This document shows, piece by piece, positions 8,430-15,930 of a stretch of DNA of 64,000 nt. The stretch is taken from contig NZ_AYWX01000002.1 of the NCBI RefSeq assembly GCF_000502875.1, positions 294,725-358,724 of the forward strand, in the 5' to 3' direction. Source of the stretch: Mesorhizobium sp. L2C084A000. GTDB taxonomy: Bacteria > Pseudomonadota > Alphaproteobacteria > Rhizobiales > Rhizobiaceae. The number at the start of each line of letters is the position of its first letter. Within the stretch, counting starts at the first letter, position 1. Below the pieces are notes generated by a model. It ran no database searches. It saw only the letters and a program-made list of their open reading frames with translations, and had not been told where the DNA came from. A program made the translations under genes and the position numbers.

Positions 8430-9227
8430 TCACGTCGTGTCTTTGCCGGACCGGCCGAGTTCTATCCAGGCTGGCGCATGATCACTCGGCTTTTCCCAAC
8501 CGCGCACGTCAGCGTCAACGCCGGCGTCACACAACCTGTCCGAAAGGGATGGGCTGACCAGAAGATGATCCATCCTCAGGCCGGAACTTCGATCATAGCG
8601 ACCCTGGTAGGAGAAGTTCCAATAGGTGTAGACGCCTTTCTCCGGGTGGATGCGGCGGACGCCATCGGTCCAGCCGCCATCAAGCATTTCGGCATAGGCT
8701 TGCCGGCTCTCCGGAAAGTAGACTGCATCGCCTAACCAACGTTGCGGCACCACGGCATCGATCGGGGTGGGCACGACATTGTAGTCGCCGCAGAGAATGC
8801 TTGGGACGCCTTCCCTGAGCAGCAGCTTGCCGTAGCTGATCAGGCGGTCGAACCAGCGCAGCTTATACTCGAATTTCGGGCCAGGAGCGGGATTGCCGTT
8901 GGGCAGGTAGAGGCAGCCGACGACGATCCCATCCACCTCAGCCTCAATATATCGGCTGTGCGTGTCGTCAGGATCGCCCGGGAGCCCACGACGGCGCTCC
9001 AACGGCTCTTTTCCACGAGCGAGTATGGCTACGCCGTTGTAGGACTTTTGCCCGTGCCAGATTGCGCCGTAGCCGGCGTCCCTGATGGCTTCGGCGGGGA
9101 ATTTCTCATCCGAGGTCTTCAATTCCTGAAGGCACACGACGTCATAGTCGGTCTGACCCAGCCACTTGATGAGCACAGGCAGGCGGCCGTTCACACCGTT
9201 GACGTTGAATGTTGCGATGCGGGTCAT
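8430..9227 (-). CDS. xthA: Exodeoxyribonuclease III (AP endonuclease, Xth family)
   Basis: A 265-residue enzyme of the exonuclease-endonuclease-phosphatase fold that cuts DNA 5' of abasic sites and removes 3'-blocking groups. The start at MTRIATFNVNGVNGR is preceded by GGAGAG; the frame is open farther upstream but that part is not family-like. Catalytic signatures are CLQELKT, the NGVAIL segment, GDYNVVPTPID, RMDHLL and the terminal SDHAP. Length is normal. It lies convergent with ligD, 50 bases apart, and in the same accessory region as the SRAP gene, fitting an abasic-site/end-joining repair group. Confidence 0.93.
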   Translation of the reverse strand: MTRIATFNVNGVNGRLPVLIKWLGQTDYDVVCLQELKTSDEKFPAEAIRDAGYGAIWHGQKSYNGVAILARGKEPLERRRGLPGDPDDTHSRYIEAEVDGIVVGCLYLPNGNPAPGPKFEYKLRWFDRLISYGKLLLREGVPSILCGDYNVVPTPIDAVVPQRWLGDAVYFPESRQAYAEMLDGGWTDGVRRIHPEKGVYTYWNFSYQGRYDRSSGLRMDHLLVSPSLSDRLCDAGVDADVRGWEKPSDHAPAWIELGRSGKDTT

Positions 9228-9778
9228 CAGGAGCTCTCTCCAAAACTCTTCACGCGGTATCAAGGTGAATGGCTCAGCAGTTGATCCCTCACTACGCTGC
9301 ACAGGAAGACCGCATGCCGTCGGACCCTCTGCCATCAGATTTCGACATCGTTGATCCTCTCGGCTCCTTTTAACCGCCGAGCGTGGGGAAAGTTCAAGAT
9401 GACAGCGATAGGATGAGTCCGGCCGAACTCGAGCGAAACTCTCAGGCAGGTGCGATGCGGCCCTCGACTGACTGAATGTCTGAAATGCGCCTCGAAGCCG
9501 ACATCAAGAGTCGGCGTGCCGAACGTCCTGTCTGGCAGAGAGCGAACAGGCAGCTTACGGTATGATGATCCTCAGACGGGGCCGTTCGCGGCCCCTAAAC
9601 TCGCGTTGAAAATCCTTGGCGCGCCATTGCAGTAGTGATGTCACCGCCTCCCGCAGTTTCATTGGTGGCGCAATCGTAAGGCCAAACGTCCAAAGAACTG
9701 CGCCTTGGGCAAATAGCCAAGGTCACTTATCAAAACTGATGGTTATGATAAATTCGCTCTCTCTGGGCGGAGTTTGGC
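9228..9778. other. Gene-free stretch upstream of xthA and fasciclin gene
   Basis: About 550 bases between two divergent genes. Apart from the UUCG-looped hairpin at 9578-9595 and the Shine-Dalgarno GGCGGAG before the fasciclin gene, I see no gene or repeat. Confidence 0.4.
9578..9595. other. GC-rich hairpin with TTCG tetraloop
   Basis: GGGGCCG and CGGCCCC pair perfectly over seven base pairs around a TTCG loop. UUCG is an unusually stable RNA tetraloop, though here it is closed by G-C rather than C-G. No T-run follows on either strand, so a simple terminator is unlikely. It may belong to a small RNA or a leader. Confidence 0.35.
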
Positions 9779-10948
9779 ATGAAGCGTCGACTGATTTTTG
9801 CAGTGTGCATCCTGATAAGTCAGGTGGCGGTCGGAAACGCCCAGACGGTTGAGACGGCGGTAGCACGCGCCCAGACGACTTCCGACAACAATATCATCCA
9901 GAATGCCGCTCTTTCCAAGGACTACACCACCCTTATAGCAGCTGTGAAAGCGGCCGGGCTGGTTGAGACGTTGGAGGGTAAAGGCCCGTTTACTGTTCTC
10001 GCGCCGACAGACGCCGCATTTGCAAGATTGCAGCAAGGTGCAGTGCAGGTTCTTCTTGCGCCCGAAGCTAAAAACGAACTCTCCAAAATCCTAAAGTGTC
10101 ATGTGATTTCCGGAGATCTGAGTACCGACGCGATCCTCGCTGAGATAGCCGCGAACAACGGAGCCTACTCGGTCGACACAATCGGGGGATGCTCTCTCAC
10201 TTTTCGGGCGGCAGGAAGCAATATTTCTGTAACGGACCAATTTGGCGACATTGCCAGTCTCGTTGCCAGCGACGTGAAACAGACGAACGGCTTGGTCTAC
10301 GCGGTCGACAAAGTACTTTCGCCCGGCGCTCCAGACACCTCTCACGAAATTCACGCCTCTAGGATCTTTGCCGGACCGAACGAATATCCACCCACTAATT
10401 TCGCGGCTTATGGGATTCTGGCATTCAAATCGAAAGTTACCATCTACGACCAGGAACGGCAAAAGATGCTGTGCGAGGCGTTTGTGAATGCCGTCCTGCC
10501 GTCGTCGTCGCTCGTCGTCCCTACAGCGGCCCAAATGGTAACGGTATGGCCGATGGACAGCGCCGAGCATGCAAAGGCCGCAACCAACGCGAACATAACC
10601 AGGACCTGCGACGAAGCCCTTCAGGATTATGGACTGGCTGTTTCGCAAAAGGCAGTCCGCGATGCAGTTGCAAGCGGCGTTGCTGTCGACGGCGACGGGC
10701 CTTTTCTGATTGCGTGGGCACCGCCGACGCAAATCGGAAAGCCTGGTGCTGTGGTTCTTAAAGCCGACCTTTCAACAGTGACCGAATACAAGATGGCAAG
10801 TGACATCATGCACCGGTGGGTAGTGGAAATTGAAAACAGGCCCGAGCTTTGGAGATCGGGAACGTTCGATAGAAGCTTGATCGCAACAGCTCGCGAGTGG
10901 GCGGATCACTACGGGTCCCTGATCTTTTCAGTCGTCGGTGTAAAGTGA
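9779..10948 (+). CDS. Secreted fasciclin-domain protein with an unassigned C-terminal domain
   Basis: A 389-residue exported protein. A signal peptide covers about residues 1-22 (FAVCILISQVAVGNAQ). Residues about 40-190 are a fasciclin/FAS1 domain with FTVLAPTDAAFARL and ending TNGLVYAVDKVLSP; FAS1 domains mediate adhesion or ligand contacts outside the cell. Residues about 195-389 form a second domain I cannot name (FAGPNEYPPTNFAAYGILAF, VTVWPMDSAEHAKAA, EWADHYGSLIFSVVG), so the architecture is a fusion. The gene overlaps the next one by four bases (GTGA) and probably forms an operon with it. The start follows GGCGGAG. Confidence 0.8.
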   Translation: MKRRLIFAVCILISQVAVGNAQTVETAVARAQTTSDNNIIQNAALSKDYTTLIAAVKAAGLVETLEGKGPFTVLAPTDAAFARLQQGAVQVLLAPEAKNELSKILKCHVISGDLSTDAILAEIAANNGAYSVDTIGGCSLTFRAAGSNISVTDQFGDIASLVASDVKQTNGLVYAVDKVLSPGAPDTSHEIHASRIFAGPNEYPPTNFAAYGILAFKSKVTIYDQERQKMLCEAFVNAVLPSSSLVVPTAAQMVTVWPMDSAEHAKAATNANITRTCDEALQDYGLAVSQKAVRDAVASGVAVDGDGPFLIAWAPPTQIGKPGAVVLKADLSTVTEYKMASDIMHRWVVEIENRPELWRSGTFDRSLIATAREWADHYGSLIFSVVGVK

Positions 10949-11154
10949 CGCCCTTCCTAGATTTCATAGCCGGGTTCGGTGTGTCCGGAGTGGTGGGATT
11001 GGTGCTTGGGCTCATTGCGATGACGATCATTGCGCCAAACACCACTGGTGGAGCGTTGCTAATCATTTTTGTTGGGATAGCAGTGGGGATTATTTTCGGC
11101 GCGATTTACCGCTCATTTAGACCAGCTAAGACGCCACCCGAAACGAAACAGTGA
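10945..11154 (+). CDS. Small membrane protein with two transmembrane segments
   Basis: A 69-residue protein starting at a GTG that overlaps the TGA of the fasciclin gene (GTGA), so the two are translationally coupled. It is almost entirely two hydrophobic helices (GVVGLVLGLIAMTIIAP and LLIIFVGIAVGIIFGAIY) joined by a glycine-rich turn, then a short basic tail. It probably resides in the inner membrane. The coupling suggests that it works with the secreted fasciclin protein. No family recognised. A short hairpin followed by a T-run lies about 50 bases downstream. Confidence 0.7.
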   Translation: MTPFLDFIAGFGVSGVVGLVLGLIAMTIIAPNTTGGALLIIFVGIAVGIIFGAIYRSFRPAKTPPETKQ

Positions 11155-11203
11155 AATTTGCTGAGTACACGAAACGCGCTGGACTAAAAAAAAGATATTG
11201 AAT

Positions 11204-11228
11204 AAAAAAGCCGCCGAAGCGGGTTTTT
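11204..11228 (+). terminator. Rho-independent terminator after the fasciclin operon
   Basis: An A-rich run leads into CCGC, a CGAA loop and GCGG, followed by G and five T residues. The stem is short but the position, 50 bases past the last gene of the operon, supports a terminator role. Confidence 0.6.
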
Positions 11229-11416
11229 CGTTATCAAATACTAGCCAAAAGCGCGGGGCCGAGGATCATTACCTCCGGCGGCCTGTCTGGAGGCAAAGCG
11301 CGGGAATATTCGAGGCCGCCCAGAGCGATCTGCAGGGCATTTGCTGATCCAGCAGAGCCGGGAGATCGGACTGAAGGCACGGATATTTGATGTGATTCTG
11401 TACCTCTTCTCAAGCA

Positions 11417-11457
11417 GCGTTCTGACGGTCGCTGGCGCAGACAGACCGTCAGAACGC
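11417..11457. promoter_or_regulatory. 14-bp perfect inverted repeat upstream of wspA
   Basis: GCGTTCTGACGGTC (11417-11430) is followed 13 bases later by its exact complement GACCGTCAGAACGC (11444-11457). It lies about 405 bases before the wspA start in otherwise featureless DNA. It could be an operator for a dimeric regulator, or a stable RNA hairpin. No T-run follows on the plus strand. Confidence 0.5.
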
Positions 11458-11862
11458 CGATCATCACGATGTACGCTTTTGGACGCGGCAAATGTCGACC
11501 TTCTGGCCGAAATGAGGCGCATTGCAGACTGGCGACTCTGGGCCGCAAGCGGGAGGTCGGCTTTCGGGCATCGAGCTGACCTAAGCAGTCATTCAACTCA
11601 TGGCCACAAGTAGCTCATACACGCTCCTCTTGACGCGGCGTGCCACCCTAGCCGATGTCGGGCTGATGTGCGTGGACGGCAGGACGTCCTTGACCACCGC
11701 TTCTGGCGCCGCCGATTGGCGAGCCGCCTCTCCATCATTTGCGATGGAACGGAAAAGAAACCATTCAGCATCAGACTGCCGCTTTTCGACGCACCTTTTC
11801 GAATACGTCGGAACGAGCGCTTGTCGCGCAGCCCACGATGCCCCCATTGGTGAACCGGTTCC

Positions 11863-13500
11863 ATGAAGAGTCTGACAATACGCCACCGCATCCTCGTCAG
11901 TTTCGCTGCCGTTCTGGTGGTCATGTCCGTGATAGCCGTCATGGCGTACGCCTGGTTTCTTCAGGCGGGCCAGGAGGCGACTGAGGTCGAGAAGGGCATC
12001 CTACCGGACCTTTATCACAGCACCGAGATCATGACGGGCCAGATGGCGGCCCATAGTCTGCTTCAGGAATTTGCCCTTCAGGAAAACCCGTCGGACAGAA
12101 GCACGCTTGAAAGCGCGATCACGACCAATCGCGACCAAGTGCAGCGATCGATGGACGACTATGAGGCAACAATCGTCTCCGACATCGACAAGCAGAATTA
12201 TGCACTCGTCAAAGAACTCGCCAACCAATTCCGTCTGGCTGAAACTGCTGTGCTGGACACAAGCCGGGCTGCCTTGTCGAAAGGTGAAACTCCCAATGAA
12301 AGCCCGGCCCTCAAGAACACCGTAGAGCCGATTTTTGTAAAATTGCAGTCCGCTCTGCAGGCCATGGTTGAGGATCATAGAGGCGAGGCAAACAGTGCGA
12401 CCCAGCGGATCAGCTCGATCGTTAGAACGGCCGAAGTCGGTTTGAGTGTTGGCTTGTTGGTAGCCCTCGGGCTAGCCCTTCTTTTGGGTTACCAGCTGTT
12501 TCGCGCCATTACAGGTCCGCTCACCCGTTTGGTCAACGCGGTTCAATTGATGCGGCAAGGCGACTTCAGCGAACGCCTCGATCTGATGCGCCGAGACGAA
12601 TTCAGTGTGCTTGCCGACGGCTTCAACGCAATGGCGGACGATCTCACAACCCTCATTGGTCAGGTTCAAAGGTCCAGCATACAGGTCGGCACGTCGATAA
12701 CTGAGATCGCCGCCACCTCCAAGCAACAGCAGGCAACTGCGACTGAAATCGCAGCGACCACAACAGAAATCCGCGCGACAGCCAAGGAAATCTCCGCCAC
12801 ATCAAACGAGCTGGTCCGCACGATGAACGAGGTCTCCACAGTTGCCGAACAAACGGCTGCCGTCGCCGGCGGAGGTCAAGCCGGGCTGACCCGTATGGAA
12901 GAAACCATGCAGCAAGTCATGGAAGCGGCCGGCGCGATCAATTCCAAACTCGCGATCTTGAGTGAGAAAGCCGGCAGCATCAATCAGGTGGTGACGACCA
13001 TCACAAAAGTCGCCGATCAGACGAATCTGTTGTCGCTCAACGCTTCCATCGAGGCTGAGAAGGCAGGCCAATATGGCCGGGGTTTTGCAGTTGTAGCGAC
13101 GGAAATCCGAAGGCTCGCGGACCAGACGGCTGTCTCCACCTACGATATTGAGCAGATGGTCAAGGACATCCAGTCGGCAGTCGCGGCCGGGGTGATGGGC
13201 ATGGACAAGTTTTCCGAGCAGGTCCGCCGGGGTATGCAGGAAATCCAGCAGGTCGGCGGGCAACTCTTCGATATCATTCAGCAGGTTCAGGGGCTGGTGC
13301 CACGTTTCGAAGTCGCCAATGAAGGCATGCAAGCACAGGCGACCGGCGCGGGGCAGATCAGCGACACGCTAACCCAGCTAAGCGAGGCAGCTCAGCAAAC
13401 AGTCGAATCCCTTCAGCAATCGACGCTCGCGATCGACGAGCTCAATCAAGTCTCAGGCGGCATGCGAAGTAGCATTTCGAGGTTCAAGCTGCGAGCATAG
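11863..13500 (+). CDS. wspA: WspA: methyl-accepting chemotaxis receptor of the Wsp system
   Basis: A 545-residue inner-membrane receptor. A transmembrane helix at about 11-32 ([20 protein letters not shown]), a periplasmic helical domain to about 185, a second helix at about 190-212 ([19 protein letters not shown]), a HAMP domain to about 265 and a long signalling coiled coil. The hairpin tip reads [20 protein letters not shown] then [18 protein letters not shown], the form seen in Pseudomonas WspA. The gene heads a seven-gene operon in the exact order wspABCDEFR. Glutamine-rich stretches ([11 protein letters not shown]) are probable methylation regions for WspC/WspF. It should sense a surface- or envelope-related signal and drive WspE. 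The Shine-Dalgarno is weak. Confidence 0.93.
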   Translation: MKSLTIRHRILVSFAAVLVVMSVIAVMAYAWFLQAGQEATEVEKGILPDLYHSTEIMTGQMAAHSLLQEFALQENPSDRSTLESAITTNRDQVQRSMDDYEATIVSDIDKQNYALVKELANQFRLAETAVLDTSRAALSKGETPNESPALKNTVEPIFVKLQSALQAMVEDHRGEANSATQRISSIVRTAEVGLSVGLLVALGLALLLGYQLFRAITGPLTRLVNAVQLMRQGDFSERLDLMRRDEFSVLADGFNAMADDLTTLIGQVQRSSIQVGTSITEIAATSKQQQATATEIAATTTEIRATAKEISATSNELVRTMNEVSTVAEQTAAVAGGGQAGLTRMEETMQQVMEAAGAINSKLAILSEKAGSINQVVTTITKVADQTNLLSLNASIEAEKAGQYGRGFAVVATEIRRLADQTAVSTYDIEQMVKDIQSAVAAGVMGMDKFSEQVRRGMQEIQQVGGQLFDIIQQVQGLVPRFEVANEGMQAQATGAGQISDTLTQLSEAAQQTVESLQQSTLAIDELNQVSGGMRSSISRFKLRA

Positions 13501-13523
13501 CGAGTCGGCAGTAGGAGGTGACA

Positions 13524-13991
13524 ATGCTATTCCTCGCCTTCAGCATGGGTCCGGATCGCTACTTGATCGATGTCCACCAAATTGAAGAGGTGCTGCCCTA
13601 TTTCGATGTGAAAGTTCTTCCGGGTGCGCCAACTGGTGTGGTGGGTTTGGTCAGCTATAACGGAATACCCATCCCTCTGATCGATGTTACCCATCTTGCG
13701 CTTGGCCGGCCATCGGAGCGCCTATTGAGCACCCGGATCGTTGTGACGCGCTATCCGGCGCATGATGGCGAGCAACGCCTGCTGGGGCTGATCGCGGAAC
13801 GGGTGACGGATACGCTCGAGCGACACCCTGCCGATTTCGCGCCGTTCGGACTTGAACAAGGAACCCCGCCCTATCTTGGGCCGGTGGCTTCCGATGGTTC
13901 GGAGATCATTCAGTCGGTCAAAGTGGAAGCGCTGCTTTCGGAAGAGATTCGTACCGCTTTGCTCCGCCAGGCCGCAATAGGTGATCAATGA
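13524..13991 (+). CDS. wspB: WspB: CheW-like adaptor
   Basis: A 155-residue CheW-domain protein that couples the WspA receptor to the WspE kinase. The ATG is chosen because TAGGAGGT sits at the right distance; an upstream in-frame GTG lies inside that Shine-Dalgarno and is unlikely. Signatures include FSMGPDRYLIDVHQIEEVLP and GLVSYNGIPIPLIDVTHLAL. It starts 23 bases after wspA and its stop overlaps wspC as ATGA. The second adaptor, WspD, is encoded after wspC. Confidence 0.9.
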   Translation: MLFLAFSMGPDRYLIDVHQIEEVLPYFDVKVLPGAPTGVVGLVSYNGIPIPLIDVTHLALGRPSERLLSTRIVVTRYPAHDGEQRLLGLIAERVTDTLERHPADFAPFGLEQGTPPYLGPVASDGSEIIQSVKVEALLSEEIRTALLRQAAIGDQ

Positions 13992-15226
13992 CCGGCGCAA
14001 TAGAAAAGCTCCTGATGGAAACCATCGGACTGGACAGTGCCAGTGTTGGTCCGACAGTGGTTCGTCAGGCGGTCAGAGACCGGATGGAAGCATGCCGGAT
14101 AACCAACCCTCAGGCCTATAGGGAACACTTGACCGTTTCCTCGCAGGAGCTGCAGGAGCTGATCAATGCGGTGGTGATCCCAGAGACCTGGTTCTTTCGC
14201 GACCGAGAAGCGTTCACGATGCTGGCGCGGCATGCGCGCGTGCACAAGCCTGCTCAGCCGATAAGAGTCCTGAGCCTGCCATGTTCAACCGGCGAAGAGG
14301 CTTATTCGGTCGCCATGGCGATGTTCGATGCCGGCTTTGAGGCGCACGAGTTCAAGATCGATGGCGTGGACGTCAGCAGTCGCAATATCGCCACGGCTGA
14401 ACGCGCCATCTATGGGCGCAATTCGTTTCGCGGGAGCCATCTCGAATTTAAAGATCGCTATTTCGAAGCGGCTGAGGGCGGGTTGCGGCCTATTGCTGGG
14501 GTGCTGAAACAGGTTCGGTTCAGGGTAGGAAACCTGTTCGGCTCTCGCGCTTTCGGGCAAGAGGTGTATGACATCCTGCTTTGCCGCAATTTGCTGATCT
14601 ACTTCAATCGAGAGCTGCAGGATCGCGCATTGAGCTGCCTGAAGGACCTGCTGGCCAAGGACGGACTTCTTCTGGTCGGTCCGGCGGAAGCAGCTCTTCC
14701 AAGGTTGCATGGCTTTATTTCCGCTGAATGGCCATTGGCCTTTGCCTTTCTGAAATCGGAGGCCGTCAAGACCACGGCGCCGAAAGTTCCGGCCGCCGTC
14801 CCGGTGCGGGCGCCAAGCCCGAAGGTCAACAAGAGCGAGCCTCTTCTTCCGTTCCGACCGACAATTGGCAATGAAGGCCGTAGGCAGGCTCCGACCAAGC
14901 CGCTTGCACAGGCCTCGGAAAGCCTCATCGCGGTTGAACGGATCGCCAATGCAGGACGGGTAAAGGAGGCACAGGAGGTCGCCCTGGCGCATCTCAAGGA
15001 ATTCGGTCCTTCCGCGGAAATCTTCTACCTGCTGGGCCTCGTCCAAGATGCGGATGGTTCTGCACCCGAAGCCGCGCGAAGTTATCGCAAGGCGCTCTAT
15101 CTCGCACCAAATCATCGAGAAGCTCTCGTCCATCTGGCCTTGCTGCTTAGCAAGCAAGGCGACCATAACGGCGCCGAGGCGCTGGCCGGCCGGCTGGGTC
15201 GGGTCCAGAAAAGGAGCGGCGGCTGA
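13988..15226 (+). CDS. wspC: WspC: CheR-type receptor methyltransferase with TPR tail
   Basis: A 412-residue cytosolic enzyme that methylates receptor glutamates with S-adenosylmethionine. The N-terminal CheR domain (to about residue 260) shows PETWFFRDREAF, the SAM-binding RVLSLPCSTGEEAYSVAM and the YDILLCRNLLIYFNR segment. A proline/lysine-rich linker leads into TPR-like repeats (SYRKALYLAPNHREALVHLA) at about 310-400. A CheR fused to TPR is characteristic of WspC. The gene is coupled on both sides, by ATGA with wspB and by TGATG with wspD. It should act against WspF in adaptation. Confidence 0.92.
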   Translation: MTGAIEKLLMETIGLDSASVGPTVVRQAVRDRMEACRITNPQAYREHLTVSSQELQELINAVVIPETWFFRDREAFTMLARHARVHKPAQPIRVLSLPCSTGEEAYSVAMAMFDAGFEAHEFKIDGVDVSSRNIATAERAIYGRNSFRGSHLEFKDRYFEAAEGGLRPIAGVLKQVRFRVGNLFGSRAFGQEVYDILLCRNLLIYFNRELQDRALSCLKDLLAKDGLLLVGPAEAALPRLHGFISAEWPLAFAFLKSEAVKTTAPKVPAAVPVRAPSPKVNKSEPLLPFRPTIGNEGRRQAPTKPLAQASESLIAVERIANAGRVKEAQEVALAHLKEFGPSAEIFYLLGLVQDADGSAPEAARSYRKALYLAPNHREALVHLALLLSKQGDHNGAEALAGRLGRVQKRSGG

Positions 15227-15930
15227 TGGCGGCTTCGACAAAGATCGCTCAGCCGGTGGAGGAGATTGCAATCGACGACTGCTGGCGGCAAATAGGCGTA
15301 CGGGGCGACAAGTCATGTCCGCTACTGGAGCAGCATCTCCACTGCCGGAATTGCCCGACCTACAAGAAGATTGCACGACGCCTTCTTGACCGTGCAGCGC
15401 CCTCGGCATACCGCGGCGAATGGCATGATAACGCTGATCGTGCAGGGATCCATTCGACAGACAGCGACGCGCTGCAGACGGCCGTTCTCTTCCGTTTGGG
15501 GGACGAATGGCTTGCACTGCCGGTCGGTATTTTTCATGAAGTGGCTGAATCTCGTCGCGTTCATTCACTTCCACACCGCAGGAACAGTGCACTGCTCGGT
15601 ATTGCGAATGTCCGTGGTGAATTGCTCATTTGCCTGTCCCTGGCCGAATTGCTCGGGATAGACGAGCGCAAGGAGGGGGAACAAGGCACACGCACCAAGG
15701 TATTTCGCCGCCTAGTCGTGGTAGGCGAGCACGACAAGCGGGTTGCTTTTACGGTTGACGAGATCCACGGCTTACATCGGTACCAAGAACGCGACACTCT
15801 CGATGTTCCGGCCACGATTGGCAAGGCAGTGTCGGCCGCTACAGTTGCCGTGCTGCCGTGGCAGGGACGAGCCGTTGGCTGTCTCGATCCACGACAACTG
15901 CTCACGATGCTTGACCGGAGCATCGCATGA
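15226..15930 (+). CDS. wspD: WspD: CheW-like adaptor with cysteine-rich N terminus
   Basis: A 234-residue second adaptor. Residues about 15-50 contain a conserved cysteine set (DDCWRQIGVRGDKSCPLL and HCRNCPTYK) that could bind a metal or a cofactor; the CheW domain occupies about 85-230 (FRLGDEWLALPVGIFHEVAE, LGIANVRGELLICLSLAELL). This split is that of WspD in Pseudomonas. The start shares one base with the wspC stop (TGATG) and its stop overlaps wspE (ATGA). It probably links WspA and WspE in the same array as WspB. The role of the cysteines is not established here. Confidence 0.9.
   Translation: MAASTKIAQPVEEIAIDDCWRQIGVRGDKSCPLLEQHLHCRNCPTYKKIARRLLDRAAPSAYRGEWHDNADRAGIHSTDSDALQTAVLFRLGDEWLALPVGIFHEVAESRRVHSLPHRRNSALLGIANVRGELLICLSLAELLGIDERKEGEQGTRTKVFRRLVVVGEHDKRVAFTVDEIHGLHRYQERDTLDVPATIGKAVSAATVAVLPWQGRAVGCLDPRQLLTMLDRSIA

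Larger units (their letters stand above)
11155..11862. other. Long gene-free stretch upstream of the wsp operon
   Basis: About 700 bases without a supportable gene. It contains the terminator at 11204-11228 and the 14-bp perfect inverted repeat at 11417-11457. The right part should carry the wsp promoter, but I cannot pick out confident -35 and -10 elements. Frames on the minus strand are open but lack family features or ribosome binding sites. Confidence 0.5.

Noticed and set aside
11593-11942. Two minus-strand open frames before wspA
   Set aside because: Both overlap the wspA start region, have no ribosome site and no family features.
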